A stretch of 64,000 bases of DNA from Nocardia pseudobrasiliensis NBRC 108224 (GTDB taxonomy: Bacteria; Actinomycetota; Actinomycetes; Mycobacteriales; Mycobacteriaceae): NCBI RefSeq assembly GCF_001613105.1, contig NZ_BDBS01000034.1, positions 62,001-126,000 of the forward strand. Reading direction: 5' to 3'. How positions within the stretch are numbered: the stretch's first letter is position 1; every line of letters begins with the position of its first letter. Shown one piece after another: positions 8,528 through 18,522 of this stretch. The notes beneath the pieces are model-generated. The model made no database searches, was not told where the DNA came from, and saw only the letters and a list, made by a program, of their open reading frames with translations. Made by a program: the position numbers and the translations under genes.

Positions 8528-9525
8528 TTGAAGCGCTCCGCGAGCAGGTCGAGGGTGGCCATGGCGCCGCGATAATCGGGCCGCTGGCTGGTCGGCGGCA
8601 GATCGTAGACCTGATTGGCCTGGAACGACGGCAGTTTGGCCAGCATCGGGTCTTCCTTCAGCTGAGCGAGGGGCCGCCCACCCTCGAGCTGGATGACGAA
8701 CAGCGCCGGCGCGTCGAGGACGGTGCTCACCAGTTCGGGGCTGAAGCTCACCCAGTCCGCGGCCGCGGCCCGGGGCGGATTACCGGCCTTCGCCTCGACC
8801 TTGTCGTCGACGGTGATGCCGACCGAGGTCAGCAGGGTCGCCAGCGGGGTGCCGGGCGCGATCACCGACGGCTTGAGATCCTTGCGGGACTGGAATACCG
8901 ACACGGCGCCCTTCGGCGGCTTGATGGTGGACTTCACCTTCGCGACCTTGTCGTTGTACGTGTCGATCAGTCCGGCCACCTTCGCGGAGCGATTCACGAT
9001 GTCGGCGACCGACTTCAGCTGATCCTGCCAATTCGTGCCGGTCGAGGACACCAGTGCGGTCGGGGCGATCGCACTGAGCTTGTCGTAGCTGTCGATCGAC
9101 TGCTGGCCCGGATAGCCCTGGCCGCCACCGATGATCAGATCCGGCTGCTGGGCGGCGATGAACTCGAGATTGATGCTGTCACCGGACGGCAGCACCGCGG
9201 TGCCCTGCTTCTTGGCGTCCTCGGCCCAGGAGGCTGGGAATTCGCCGGGCCTCAGGGTGACGCCCAGCATTCGCGGATCCGCGGCCTTCACCTTCGCGCC
9301 GAGATCGTAGAGATATCCGGCGAGTGCGCCGTTGACGACCACGATGCGCTGCGGATCGGCGGGCACGGTCACCGCGCCCTTGGCGGTCTGCACCTCGCGT
9401 GTACCGGAGGAGGCCGAATCGCCCGAGGAGGAGCCGCCGCAGCCCGCGACGGCCGCCGCGACCAGCGCTACGAGCAGCAGGGCGACGGCGGCGCGTACGC
9501 GTGCCGTCATTCGGTGAAGTGCCAT
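8524..9525 (-). CDS. Ferric-siderophore ABC transporter substrate-binding lipoprotein
   Basis: 333 residues of the FepB/FhuD periplasmic-binding fold. The N-terminus is a lipoprotein signal with lipobox VAGC and Cys29 as the lipid-attachment site, so the protein should be anchored outside the membrane and hand ferric siderophore to the FecCD permeases at 17473-19529. The ATG at 9525 is chosen. AAGGAAAG lies about ten bases upstream, and an in-frame start at 9564 would overlap the NRPS and add a non-signal segment. It lies 35 bases after the NRPS gene, in the same operon. Confidence 0.9.
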   Translation of the reverse strand: MALHRMTARVRAAVALLLVALVAAAVAGCGGSSSGDSASSGTREVQTAKGAVTVPADPQRIVVVNGALAGYLYDLGAKVKAADPRMLGVTLRPGEFPASWAEDAKKQGTAVLPSGDSINLEFIAAQQPDLIIGGGQGYPGQQSIDSYDKLSAIAPTALVSSTGTNWQDQLKSVADIVNRSAKVAGLIDTYNDKVAKVKSTIKPPKGAVSVFQSRKDLKPSVIAPGTPLATLLTSVGITVDDKVEAKAGNPPRAAAADWVSFSPELVSTVLDAPALFVIQLEGGRPLAQLKEDPMLAKLPSFQANQVYDLPPTSQRPDYRGAMATLDLLAERFK

Positions 9526-9560
9526 GGGTAGGTGTTCTTTCCTTCTTGTAGGGGAGAGGT

Positions 9561-12500
9561 TCATGCGCGGATCGCCGGATCCACGTCGAGCAGCGCCGCG
9601 ACCTCGGTCCAGCCCGCCGGGGATACGACATCGAAGTGCGAGTAGGGCAGTCGGCGCACCGTCAGCCGGGCTTCGGCGGCCCGCCATCCGGTCAGCTGCG
9701 CCTCGACGCGCTCGGGTTCGGCGCCGGTATCGGCGGCGTAGAGGGCCATCGGACCGCTGTAGCGCGGCGTCTGCGAGCGGGTGACCATATCGAGTAGCGC
9801 GGTCGCGGAGGATCGGATCGCTGCGGCGAGTTCCGGTGCGTCGGAGGGTAATTCGGGCAACAGCCGGTCCAATGCGGCCGGATCGCGGAGTGAGGCGATG
9901 GCCTGGTCGGCGAGTTCGCTCAGCGGATAGGAGTCGATCAGTCCGACATAGGCCACGGTCTCTCCGTCGGCCTCGAGGGCCGCCGCGAGCGCGTGCACGA
10001 TATTGCCGCCCAGTGAGTAGCCGAGCAGGTGATAGGGGCCGTGCGGCTGGATGTCGCGGATGGTCGCCAGGTAGTGCCGCGCCAGCGCATCCAGTGTGGG
10101 TGAACGGAATTCGGGATCACTGAGCGTCGGCGACTGCAGGCCGATGATCGGCCGATCCGCGCGCAGCAGCTGGGCCAGCGGCGTGAACTGCCAGGCCGTG
10201 CCGCCGACCGGATGGACGCAGAACACCGGCGCGCCCGCGCCGCCGGTGCGCAGTCGCAGCACCGGATCCAGGCGGCTGCCCAGCAGCGACAGACCGTCCG
10301 CGGCGGGCTCAACCTCCGCATCGCAGACACGGGCCGCGAGCGATCGCGGGGTGGGCGCGGTGAAGACGTCGTCGAGCACCGCCGAGACCCCCACCCGTCG
10401 CAACCTGCCCACCAGCCGTACCGCGCTGAGCGAATGGCCGCCGAGGGCGAAGAAGTCGTCGTCGGCACCGATTTCGGGCGTCGACAGCACCTCGGCCATG
10501 GCCGCGCGGATCCGGCCGAGCAAGCCCTCGTCCGTCGGTCGATCCGCGATCGTCGGAGGCCGAGGCGAATCCGCGGGTGCGGGCAGGGCCTTGCGGTCGA
10601 TCTTCTCGCTCGCGGTCCGCGGGATATGCTCGAGAACGACGAATGCCGCAGGAATCATGTACGCCGGCAGCGACTTTCGCAGTGCCTCACGCACGTCGTC
10701 GATATCGAGGGTGATACCGGAGCGAGCGATGAGGTAGGCCACCAGCCGCTGATCGCCAGGGGTGTCCTCGCGCAGCAGTACCGCGGCTTGGGCCACTCCC
10801 GGACAGGTCAGCAGCCCGGATTCGATATCGCCCAGCTCGATGCGCTGGCCGCGCAACTTCACCTGGCTGTCGCCGCGGCCGACATATTCCAACTCGCCCT
10901 GGGGATTCCATTTCACCAGATCCCCGGTGCGATACATGAGGGTGCCGCCGCCGAACGGATCGGCCACGAACGCACCGGCGGTGAGTCCGGGCCGGGCCAG
11001 ATAGCCACGGGCCAGCTGCGTGCCGGTCAGGTAGAGATCTCCGATCGCGCCCGCCGCGACCGGCCGCAACCGCTCGTCGAGCACGCGCACGCCACAACCG
11101 TTGGCGGGCTTGCCGATCGGCACCGAGACGGTGTCGACATCGGCGGCCTCGTGATAGGTGATGCACACCGCGGCCTCGGTCGGCCCGTACAGGTTGTTCA
11201 CCCGCGCGCCGGTCGCGGCCCGAATGCGGTGCGCGGTCGCGGGCGGCAGCGCCTCACCCCCGGTGTACACGCAGCGCAGATCCCGGCACTGGTCGATCTC
11301 GGGCTCCTCGCCCAGCACGGTCAGCATGGACGTCGTCATCTGCATGACCGTCACCCGCTCGTCGCGCATGAGCCGCGCCTGATACCGCGGATCGCGATGT
11401 CCGTTCGGACGGGTCAGCACGATGCGCGCGCCGACCAGCAGCGGATGGTAGAGCTCGAGCAGTGAGGCGTCGAAGATCGGTGGGGTGCGGTAGAGCACGG
11501 TGTCGCCGGTGGTGAGGCGGTGCTGGCGCTGCAGCCAGTCGAAGGTATTCACGATCGCTCGGTGCGATACCGCAACGCCTTTCGGCACGCCGGTGGAGCC
11601 GGAGGTGAACAGCAGATACGCGGTATTGGCCGGACGCAGCGGGGCGAGCCGGTCGGCATCGGTGAGCGCGGTATCGGCGAATCCGGTGGCCTCCACCTCG
11701 GCCAGGGAGTCGAGAACCAGTGCGGGAGCGGCGGTTTCGAGGATCTTCTCGATGCGTGCGGTGGGCTGTTCCGGATCGATCGGCAGATAGACGCCGCCCG
11801 CGCGGGCGATCGCATGCGCGATCAGCACCGCGTCGATGGTGCGCGGCATGGTCACCGCGACCACCGCCTCGACGCCGATGCCCCGTGAAATCAGCCAGCG
11901 CGCAAGGCGATTGGCGCGGGACTGGAAGGTGCGGTAGTCGATGGTCTCGGTACCGGCCGTGATCGCGGGGGCCGCCGGATCGATCGCCGTGCCCCAATCG
12001 GCGAGCGTCTCGCCGGAGGTCGTCGCGGCGCTGGTCGCGGCGAGGACCTCGGCGACCGTGGCCGCGGGATTCGCGGCCAGTGCGGCGAACAGCTCACCGA
12101 GCTGGTCGCGCAGTCGGGCGGCCGTGGCGTCCGGCACCGCGGCCGGGTCGTGGTGCAGCAGGAGTTCGAACCGCTCGCCCGGGCGCGCGGTCACCGTGAT
12201 CGGGAAGTGGGTCAGGCTGTGAACCGCCACGTCGACGACGCGCACCTCATGCGAATCAGGCTGACGCAGGGCTGATTTCGGGAAGTTCTCGAAGACGACC
12301 AGGCTGTCGAACAGGCGGCCCAGACCGGCGGCGCGTTCGACGGTGGCCAGGCCGAGATGGCCGTACGCCTGCATGTCGAAGGCGTCGCGCTGGACCTCGG
12401 CGAGCTGATCCAGCAGCGGGCGGTCCGGATCCAGGGCCAGCCGGACCGGGATCGTATTGCTGAACAGTCCGACCGTGTTCTCCACCTCGGGCAGCTCCGC

Positions 12501-15500
12501 CGGACGGCCGGATACCACAGTGCCGAACACCACGTCGGTGCGTCCGAGATGTTCGGCCAGCGCCAGCGACCACACACCCTGCAGCACGGTGTTGAGGGTC
12601 AGGCCGCGGTCGCGGGCCAGGGCCGTCAGTTCGGCAACGACGCTGTCCGGCAGCGGGACTCGATGCCCGACGGTCGTCGAGCGGGCCCCGGCCACGCCGA
12701 CGAGGGTGGGTGCGGGTAGTCCGATCAGGTAGTCGCGCCAGCGCTCGGTCGCCGCGGCGGTATCGCGGGCGGTCAGCCATGCGAGGTAATCGCCGTAGTA
12801 GCCGGGTGCGGGCAGTTGCGCGCCGTGGTAGAGGGCCAGGGTCTCGCGGAGCATGATCGGCACCGACCAGCCGTCGGCGAGCAGATGATGCGCGGTGAGC
12901 AGCAGCCGGTGTTCGGTGTCGGACCGGCGGATCAGGATCGCACGCAGCAGCGGCGGGGTGGTGATGTCGAATGGTTCGGCGGCGGCCTGCTGTTCAATTT
13001 CGCTTGCGGCCCGGGCGAATTCGACGGTATCCAGATCGCGCAGATCCCGCACGCGCCAGGACGACGGTCGGGTGCGCGGCACAACCTGCACCGGTTGATC
13101 GAACTGTTCGTAGCAGAACGCCGCGCCCAGATTCGGATGCCGGTCCAGCATTCGCTCGAATGCTGTTGCGAGACGGTCGATATCGACAGGACCCGCGAGT
13201 TCGAAGCGGGCGGTCATCGTGTACACGTCGGCCTCGCCGTCACGCAGCGCGTGGAACAGGAAGCCCTCCTGTAGCGGTGACAGTCCGAGTACGTCGGCGA
13301 TGGGGCCGTAGGTCGCGGTGAGCTCGTCGAGCTGCGCGCTCGGCGCGGCGGTCCGTCGCGCCTCGGTCTCAGGCGCCGGCATCGCCGAAGATGTTGCGGC
13401 GGCGGCCAAATCGCCCAGGGAGCGACGGGTGAGCAGTTCCTGCGGCGCCAGCACGACGCCCCGCTCGCGCAGTCTGCTGCTGACGCTGATCGCGGTGATG
13501 CTGTCGCCGCCCGCGCCGAAGAAGTCGTCGTCGATGCTGACGCTCTCGTGTCCGAGGGCCGCGGCGACGATCTCGCACAGCGCCCTCTCGGTGGGGGTGG
13601 AGGGCGCGCGGCCGCCGGTGTCGGACGGCGGCTCCGGCAGCGCGGCGCGATCGAGTTTCCCGTTGACCGTATGCGGCAGCGCCGCCACGATCACGATGCG
13701 CGCGGGCACCATGTGATCGGGTACGGCAGCGGCCAGCCGCGAACGCAATTCGATCGCGTTCGCGGCCGTGCCGACGGCGGGGACCACATAGCCGATCAGC
13801 GTCGGGCGACCGGCGATCTCGCGGATGTCCGCGGCCGCGGCGCGCACCTGCGCCAAACCGCCGAGTGCGGCCTCCACTTCGGCGAGTTCCACCCGATGCC
13901 CGCGGATCTTGACCTGATTGTCGACCCGGCCGACATATTCGTAGCCGTGTCCGGGAATCCAACGGGCGCGGTCGCCGGTGCGGTACATGCGGGTGCCCGG
14001 CGGACCGTAGGGATCGGCGACGAAGCGTTCGGCGGTGGCCGCGTAGCGGCCGAGATAGCCGCGGGCGAGCTGCGGTCCGGCGAGGTACAACTCGCCGACC
14101 TCGTTATCGGGTGCGGCCTGTAAGGCGTTGTCCAGCAGGTAGATGCGCATACCGGGCAGCGGACGTCCGATATGCGGGCGGGTCCCGGCGATCGCGGCCC
14201 GGGCGGCATCGACAGTCGACTCGGTGGGTCCGTACAGATTGAGCGCGGTGATTCCGGCGCGCTGGATCCGCCGCCACAGTTCCGGCGGACAGGCATCGCC
14301 GCCGAGGGCGAGCAGGGCGATATCGGTCAGTCCGTGGTCGAGCAACGCCGCGGCGAAGGCCGGTGTGCCGTCCACGACGTCGATGCGATCGCGGGTGCAG
14401 GCGGCCACCAGCGCCGCGGGATCACGACGAATCGCGCTGTCGTACAGGTGGATACGGTGGCCGTCGAGCAGCCACAGCAGCGGATCCAATGAGGCGTCGA
14501 AGGCGAAGGAGGTCGTGTGCGCCACGCGCAGCGGCCGATCGCCCACGCGCGCAGCGGTTTCGGCGTACATTCCGTTGCGGTGCGCGGCCAGTAGATGTGA
14601 CAGCGCACCGTGCTCGATCTGGACGCCCTTGGGGCGGCCGGTGGATCCGGAGGTGTAGATCAGGTACGCGCCGTGGCTCGGATGCGGATCGGTGGCGAGA
14701 TCGGTTGTCGCGTCGAGTCGTTCGGCGTGCCGGGCGAGTTCGTCGATCGTGACGGTTCGGTCGCCGAGTTCGGCGGCGTGGGCGGCGGTGGTGAGTACGA
14801 CCGCCGGCGTCGCGTCGTCGATCACCTCGCGCAACCGGGCCGCCGGATGTTCGAGATCCAGCGGCAGATACACGCCACCGGCGCGCCAGACGGCGAACAG
14901 CGACACCACGAACTCCGCCGTGCGCGGCAGCGCCACCGCGACCACGCGATCCGGTCCGACCCCGCGCTCGCGCAGGGCGTGAGCGAAGTGATCGACGCGA
15001 TGCGCGAATTCGGCTGCGCTCCAGGCGCGTTGGCCGTCGTCCAGCACGATCGCGTCGGGACGTTCGGCCGCCGAGCGGACCAGTGCGCGGGTGACCGTTT
15101 CGACGCCGGTGTCCAGTGCGGGGGAGCGCCGGGCGGTGAGCAGGCGTTCGCGCTCGTCGCGATCGAGCAGTTCCAGCGCACCGACGCACGGCTTGTCGGC
15201 TCCGGTGAACGCATCGATCACCCGGACCAGACCGTCGATGCGGCGACGTACGGCCGCGGGGTCGTTGGTCCGCGCATCGGATTCGAAGCCCAGCAGGACG
15301 GTCCCGTCGGGCTGTGGCGTCACGGTCAGGCCGAGATCCTCCGGCGGTCCACCGGCGACATTGCGCAGCACGCCGCGCGCGCCGTCGAAATCCAGGGCGA
15401 AGTCGAAGACCTTGAGGTTGATGCCGATTCCGTGCAGCAGCTCGCCCGCGCCGCAGCCGTCGAAATCGCGGGCCAGATCATCGCCGCTGTAGCGCTGATG

Positions 15501-16505
15501 CGACCGCACCTCGCGCAGCTCCGCCGCGATGCGCGGGCCGAGCTCACCGAGCCGGTCACCGGCGCGGACGCTCACCCGCAGCGGCAGCACGTTCACGGCC
15601 ATGGCCGGCGTCCGCAATGCCACCCGGCCCACTCGGCCCATGAGCAGCATCGAGACCACGACATCGCTGACGCCGAGATGTCGGCTCAGGAAGGCCGCAT
15701 AACCGGCCACCAGGACATCGGCCCAGGTAATACCGTGCTGATCGGCGCATTCCCGCAGCCGTGCAAGCGTTTCCACCGACAGCGCGGCCTCGGCGCGCAG
15801 CGTGCGCTCGACCGTGCCGCCGACCGCGCGGCCGCGTCCGTCCAGATCGGGAGAGGGCGTCAGCCGGTCGCGCCAGAACTGCCGATCCAGGTCGAACTGC
15901 TCGCCCGCGCGGTACTGCGCCTCCTCCTCGATCAGCGCGGCGATGGTGCCGAAAGGTGAAGGGGGAGCGTCGGTTCCGCGTCGCAACGCGGTATAGTGCG
16001 CGGCCACCCGGCGCGACAGCAGGGCCGCGCTGTAACCGTCCACGATGAGGTGGTGATACAGCTGCACGCACCACACCTGCGAGTCGGTGATTCGGATCAG
16101 GGTGTAGTTGTACAGCTGCCGGTCGACCATGCCGCGGCACTGCTCGGCGGCGCGATGCCGTTCGAGCGCGACGGCCTCGTGGGCCAGGGCCAGCGGATCG
16201 GCGGCCGCCCGCAGATCGATCTCCGGCCGCAGCCGGGCCGGGGCGTCGGTGACGAATTGTCGCGGACCGTCGGCGGTGTCGCGGAACCGCAGGCGCATAT
16301 TCTCCGCCTCGGCCACCGTACGGGCGATGGCCTCGGCGAGCGCCTCGACATCAATGGGCGCGTCGCCGGTGATCTCCAGAACCTCGCCGACCAGGTAGCG
16401 GCCGGACTCCGGATCCAATCGCTGTGCGTTCCAGACTCCGAGCTGAGGTCCGGTCAACGGTAGCCCGGTCGCGTCCGGCCCTGCCTCGTCCCGCTCGACC
16501 GACAC
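9561..16505 (-). CDS. Dimodular siderophore NRPS, C-A-T-C-A-T-TE
   Basis: 2314 residues. Domain order by motif: condensation (HHLIVDG near 155), adenylation 1 (TSGSTGRPKG near 617, NGKLDR near 948), carrier 1 (GGDSI near 1000), condensation 2 (HHLLADG near 1208), adenylation 2 (TSGSTGVPKG near 1635, EKIDRK near 1967), carrier 2 (GGHSL near 2023) and thioesterase (GYSLGG near 2164). This is the DhbF (bacillibactin) plan: DHB enters from the separate carrier, two amino acids are added, and the thioesterase releases or cyclo-oligomerises the product. Pocket residues read by eye are D-A-D-D-L-L-L-V-D for adenylation 1, where the acidic residues suggest a basic substrate, and D-A-L-Q-V-T-L-V-C for adenylation 2, which is not the standard Thr or Ser code. 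No epimerisation domain was seen. An iron box at 16589-16607 precedes the gene. Confidence 0.93.
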   Translation of the reverse strand: MSVERDEAGPDATGLPLTGPQLGVWNAQRLDPESGRYLVGEVLEITGDAPIDVEALAEAIARTVAEAENMRLRFRDTADGPRQFVTDAPARLRPEIDLRAAADPLALAHEAVALERHRAAEQCRGMVDRQLYNYTLIRITDSQVWCVQLYHHLIVDGYSAALLSRRVAAHYTALRRGTDAPPSPFGTIAALIEEEAQYRAGEQFDLDRQFWRDRLTPSPDLDGRGRAVGGTVERTLRAEAALSVETLARLRECADQHGITWADVLVAGYAAFLSRHLGVSDVVVSMLLMGRVGRVALRTPAMAVNVLPLRVSVRAGDRLGELGPRIAAELREVRSHQRYSGDDLARDFDGCGAGELLHGIGINLKVFDFALDFDGARGVLRNVAGGPPEDLGLTVTPQPDGTVLLGFESDARTNDPAAVRRRIDGLVRVIDAFTGADKPCVGALELLDRDERERLLTARRSPALDTGVETVTRALVRSAAERPDAIVLDDGQRAWSAAEFAHRVDHFAHALRERGVGPDRVVAVALPRTAEFVVSLFAVWRAGGVYLPLDLEHPAARLREVIDDATPAVVLTTAAHAAELGDRTVTIDELARHAERLDATTDLATDPHPSHGAYLIYTSGSTGRPKGVQIEHGALSHLLAAHRNGMYAETAARVGDRPLRVAHTTSFAFDASLDPLLWLLDGHRIHLYDSAIRRDPAALVAACTRDRIDVVDGTPAFAAALLDHGLTDIALLALGGDACPPELWRRIQRAGITALNLYGPTESTVDAARAAIAGTRPHIGRPLPGMRIYLLDNALQAAPDNEVGELYLAGPQLARGYLGRYAATAERFVADPYGPPGTRMYRTGDRARWIPGHGYEYVGRVDNQVKIRGHRVELAEVEAALGGLAQVRAAAADIREIAGRPTLIGYVVPAVGTAANAIELRSRLAAAVPDHMVPARIVIVAALPHTVNGKLDRAALPEPPSDTGGRAPSTPTERALCEIVAAALGHESVSIDDDFFGAGGDSITAISVSSRLRERGVVLAPQELLTRRSLGDLAAAATSSAMPAPETEARRTAAPSAQLDELTATYGPIADVLGLSPLQEGFLFHALRDGEADVYTMTARFELAGPVDIDRLATAFERMLDRHPNLGAAFCYEQFDQPVQVVPRTRPSSWRVRDLRDLDTVEFARAASEIEQQAAAEPFDITTPPLLRAILIRRSDTEHRLLLTAHHLLADGWSVPIMLRETLALYHGAQLPAPGYYGDYLAWLTARDTAAATERWRDYLIGLPAPTLVGVAGARSTTVGHRVPLPDSVVAELTALARDRGLTLNTVLQGVWSLALAEHLGRTDVVFGTVVSGRPAELPEVENTVGLFSNTIPVRLALDPDRPLLDQLAEVQRDAFDMQAYGHLGLATVERAAGLGRLFDSLVVFENFPKSALRQPDSHEVRVVDVAVHSLTHFPITVTARPGERFELLLHHDPAAVPDATAARLRDQLGELFAALAANPAATVAEVLAATSAATTSGETLADWGTAIDPAAPAITAGTETIDYRTFQSRANRLARWLISRGIGVEAVVAVTMPRTIDAVLIAHAIARAGGVYLPIDPEQPTARIEKILETAAPALVLDSLAEVEATGFADTALTDADRLAPLRPANTAYLLFTSGSTGVPKGVAVSHRAIVNTFDWLQRQHRLTTGDTVLYRTPPIFDASLLELYHPLLVGARIVLTRPNGHRDPRYQARLMRDERVTVMQMTTSMLTVLGEEPEIDQCRDLRCVYTGGEALPPATAHRIRAATGARVNNLYGPTEAAVCITYHEAADVDTVSVPIGKPANGCGVRVLDERLRPVAAGAIGDLYLTGTQLARGYLARPGLTAGAFVADPFGGGTLMYRTGDLVKWNPQGELEYVGRGDSQVKLRGQRIELGDIESGLLTCPGVAQAAVLLREDTPGDQRLVAYLIARSGITLDIDDVREALRKSLPAYMIPAAFVVLEHIPRTASEKIDRKALPAPADSPRPPTIADRPTDEGLLGRIRAAMAEVLSTPEIGADDDFFALGGHSLSAVRLVGRLRRVGVSAVLDDVFTAPTPRSLAARVCDAEVEPAADGLSLLGSRLDPVLRLRTGGAGAPVFCVHPVGGTAWQFTPLAQLLRADRPIIGLQSPTLSDPEFRSPTLDALARHYLATIRDIQPHGPYHLLGYSLGGNIVHALAAALEADGETVAYVGLIDSYPLSELADQAIASLRDPAALDRLLPELPSDAPELAAAIRSSATALLDMVTRSQTPRYSGPMALYAADTGAEPERVEAQLTGWRAAEARLTVRRLPYSHFDVVSPAGWTEVAALLDVDPAIRA

Positions 16506-16588
16506 AACGAACTCCCTTCACCGGCAACCACATTCGGCCTCTGAGGCCGAGAGCCCGGTCGGCGCGGATCGGCCGGACACGGGCATAG

Positions 16589-16607
16589 ATAGGTGAGCCT
16601 AACCTTA
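16589..16607 (-). promoter_or_regulatory. IdeR/DmdR-type iron box before the NRPS operon
   Basis: The 19 bases ataggtgagcctaacctta match 17 of 19 iron-box consensus positions. They lie 84-102 bases upstream of the NRPS start, between it and the end of the ATPase gene. This suggests that the leftward NRPS-receptor-exporter-reductase-carrier operon has its own iron-repressed promoter rather than relying on read-through. Confidence 0.85.
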
Positions 16608-16651
16608 TTTCCATTGGGTCGCAATTGTCCGGATCACTCGGACGCGATCCG

Positions 16652-17464
16652 TCAGCCGATGTGTGCGGCGTTCGAGGCGAGCGGAACGACCAGCGGGGAG
16701 CCGGTTTCCGGATCCTCGATGACCCGGCAGCCCAGTGCGAACACCTCGCGGACCAGTTCGGCGGTGACGATCCGCTTGGGCGGGCCCGCGGCGACGACCC
16801 GGCCGTCGCGCATGGCGATGAGGTGGTCGGCGTAGCGGAAGGCGTGATTGAGATCGTGCAGCACCGCCACCACTGTTCGGCCCGGTTCGGTGTTGAGTTC
16901 CCGGCACAGGTCCAGCAGTTGGATCTGATGGGCGATGTCCAGGTAGGTGGTGGGTTCGTCGAGCAGGATCACGGGGGTGTCCTGCGCGAGGACCATGGCG
17001 ATCCAGACGCGCTGGCGCTGGCCGCCGGACAGTTCGTCGACCGGGCGGGCCGACAGCTCGGTCACGCCGGTGGCGGTCATCGCGGCGGTCACCGCCTCGG
17101 CATCGGCCCGGGACCACTGTCGCAGCAGCGACTGATGCGGATAGCGGCCGCGCGCAACAAGATCGGCGACCCGGATGCCGTCGGGGGCGATGGAGGTCTG
17201 CGGCAGCAGGCCGATGCGGCGGGCCACCTCCTTGGCGGGATAGGAGCCGATCGCCTTGCCGTCCAGCAGCACCGTGCCGCTCTCGGGGGCCAGCAGCCGG
17301 GCCAGCGCGCGCAGCAGCGTGGATTTGCCGCAGGCGTTGGGCCCGATGATCACGGTGAACTTTCCGTCCGGAATGTCCACCGACAGTTGGTCGCTGATCG
17401 TGCGGCCCCGATAGCCCAGCCGGACCCGATCTGCCCGCAGCCGGGCGGCGTTGTCGTCGCTCAT
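16652..17464 (-). CDS. Ferric-siderophore ABC transporter ATP-binding protein
   Basis: 270-residue FepC-like ATPase that powers siderophore import. The Walker A motif GPNACGKST is at residues 41-49, the signature LSGGQRQR lies near 150, and Walker B (VILLDEPTTYLD) follows. A His-switch region is present in VVAVLHDLNHAF. The ATG at 17464 starts the coding sequence; the open frame continues upstream only as shadow sequence inside the permease gene. It is the third gene of the two-permease operon, eight bases after the second permease. Confidence 0.92.
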   Translation of the reverse strand: MSDDNAARLRADRVRLGYRGRTISDQLSVDIPDGKFTVIIGPNACGKSTLLRALARLLAPESGTVLLDGKAIGSYPAKEVARRIGLLPQTSIAPDGIRVADLVARGRYPHQSLLRQWSRADAEAVTAAMTATGVTELSARPVDELSGGQRQRVWIAMVLAQDTPVILLDEPTTYLDIAHQIQLLDLCRELNTEPGRTVVAVLHDLNHAFRYADHLIAMRDGRVVAAGPPKRIVTAELVREVFALGCRVIEDPETGSPLVVPLASNAAHIG

Positions 17465-17472
17465 GGGTGTCC

Positions 17473-18522
17473 TCAATTCCGTCGGGCCTCGGCCACCAGC
17501 AGATATGCCAGATACACCCCACCGATCGAGGCCGTCACCACACCGACCGGCAGGGCGTTCGGGGCGAAGGCGCGCTGGGCGATCCAGTCGCAGGTGATCA
17601 GCAGGAACGCGCCCATGGCCGCGGCCGGGGCGAGTGCTGTGCCCGGCGCGCGGGCGAGCCGTCGGCCCAATTGCGGTGCGGCCAGGGACAGGAACGCGAT
17701 CGGACCGGTGACCGCGGTGGCCACCGCGGTGAGCGCGACGCTCAGCACGATGAGCAGCATCCGGTCGCGGTCCACCCGGATTCCGGACGAGCGCGCCAGA
17801 TCGTCGCCCAATTCCAACATCTGCAGTCGCGGAGCGGCCGGGATCAGCACGACCGCCGCCACGGCCAGAATGCTCAGCGCCGGACCGACCTGCGCCCAGG
17901 ACGCGTTGGACAGCGTGCCCGCGCCCCAGGCGGCCGCCGACATGGCGGCGTGTACATCGGCGCGCAGGATGAGCCAGGTATTGACCGAGGCCAGCATCGC
18001 GCTGACCCCGATGCCGACGATGATCAGCCGGAATCCGGTCACATTGTGGCGCAGGGCCAGCAGCTGGATGAGCACCGCCGAACCCAGCCCGCCGACCAGT
18101 GCCCCGGCCGCGGTGGGGAATTGGCCGCCGCCCAGGAGCAGGATGACGATGAGCGCCCCGGTGTGCGCGCCGGTGTTGAAACCGACGATATCCGGACTGC
18201 CCAGTGGATTGCGCGTCACCGACTGCAGCAGCGCGCCGCTGACGCCGAGTGCCGCGCCGAAGGCCAGCGCGAGCATCACACGCGGAAAACGCCACTCCCA
18301 CACCACGAGTCGATCGAAACGCTGATCGCCGACGAACAGCGCCCGCAGCACCCGGCCGGGCGGAATCGGATAGTCGCCGCTGCCCAGCGCGAGTACCCCC
18401 ACGGCCAGCGCCAGCGCCAGCAGTACCGCGCACACCACCAGGGTCCGCACGCCCGCGCGCGCGGTGAGCCCGCGCGCGCGGAGGGTCACCATCGAGCGGC
18501 CGAAGTCGATGCGCGTGGTCAT
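17473..18522 (-). CDS. FecCD-family siderophore permease, second subunit
   Basis: 349-residue inner-membrane permease of the FecCD/BtuC family with about nine to ten hydrophobic segments. The family signature is clear in the stretch LLQSVTRNPLGSPDIVGFN, and the C-terminal coupling region includes GPIAFLSLAAPQLGRRL. The ATG at 18522 overlaps the end of the partner permease by four bases, which indicates translational coupling and a heterodimeric channel. Confidence 0.92.
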   Translation of the reverse strand: MTTRIDFGRSMVTLRARGLTARAGVRTLVVCAVLLALALAVGVLALGSGDYPIPPGRVLRALFVGDQRFDRLVVWEWRFPRVMLALAFGAALGVSGALLQSVTRNPLGSPDIVGFNTGAHTGALIVILLLGGGQFPTAAGALVGGLGSAVLIQLLALRHNVTGFRLIIVGIGVSAMLASVNTWLILRADVHAAMSAAAWGAGTLSNASWAQVGPALSILAVAAVVLIPAAPRLQMLELGDDLARSSGIRVDRDRMLLIVLSVALTAVATAVTGPIAFLSLAAPQLGRRLARAPGTALAPAAAMGAFLLITCDWIAQRAFAPNALPVGVVTASIGGVYLAYLLVAEARRN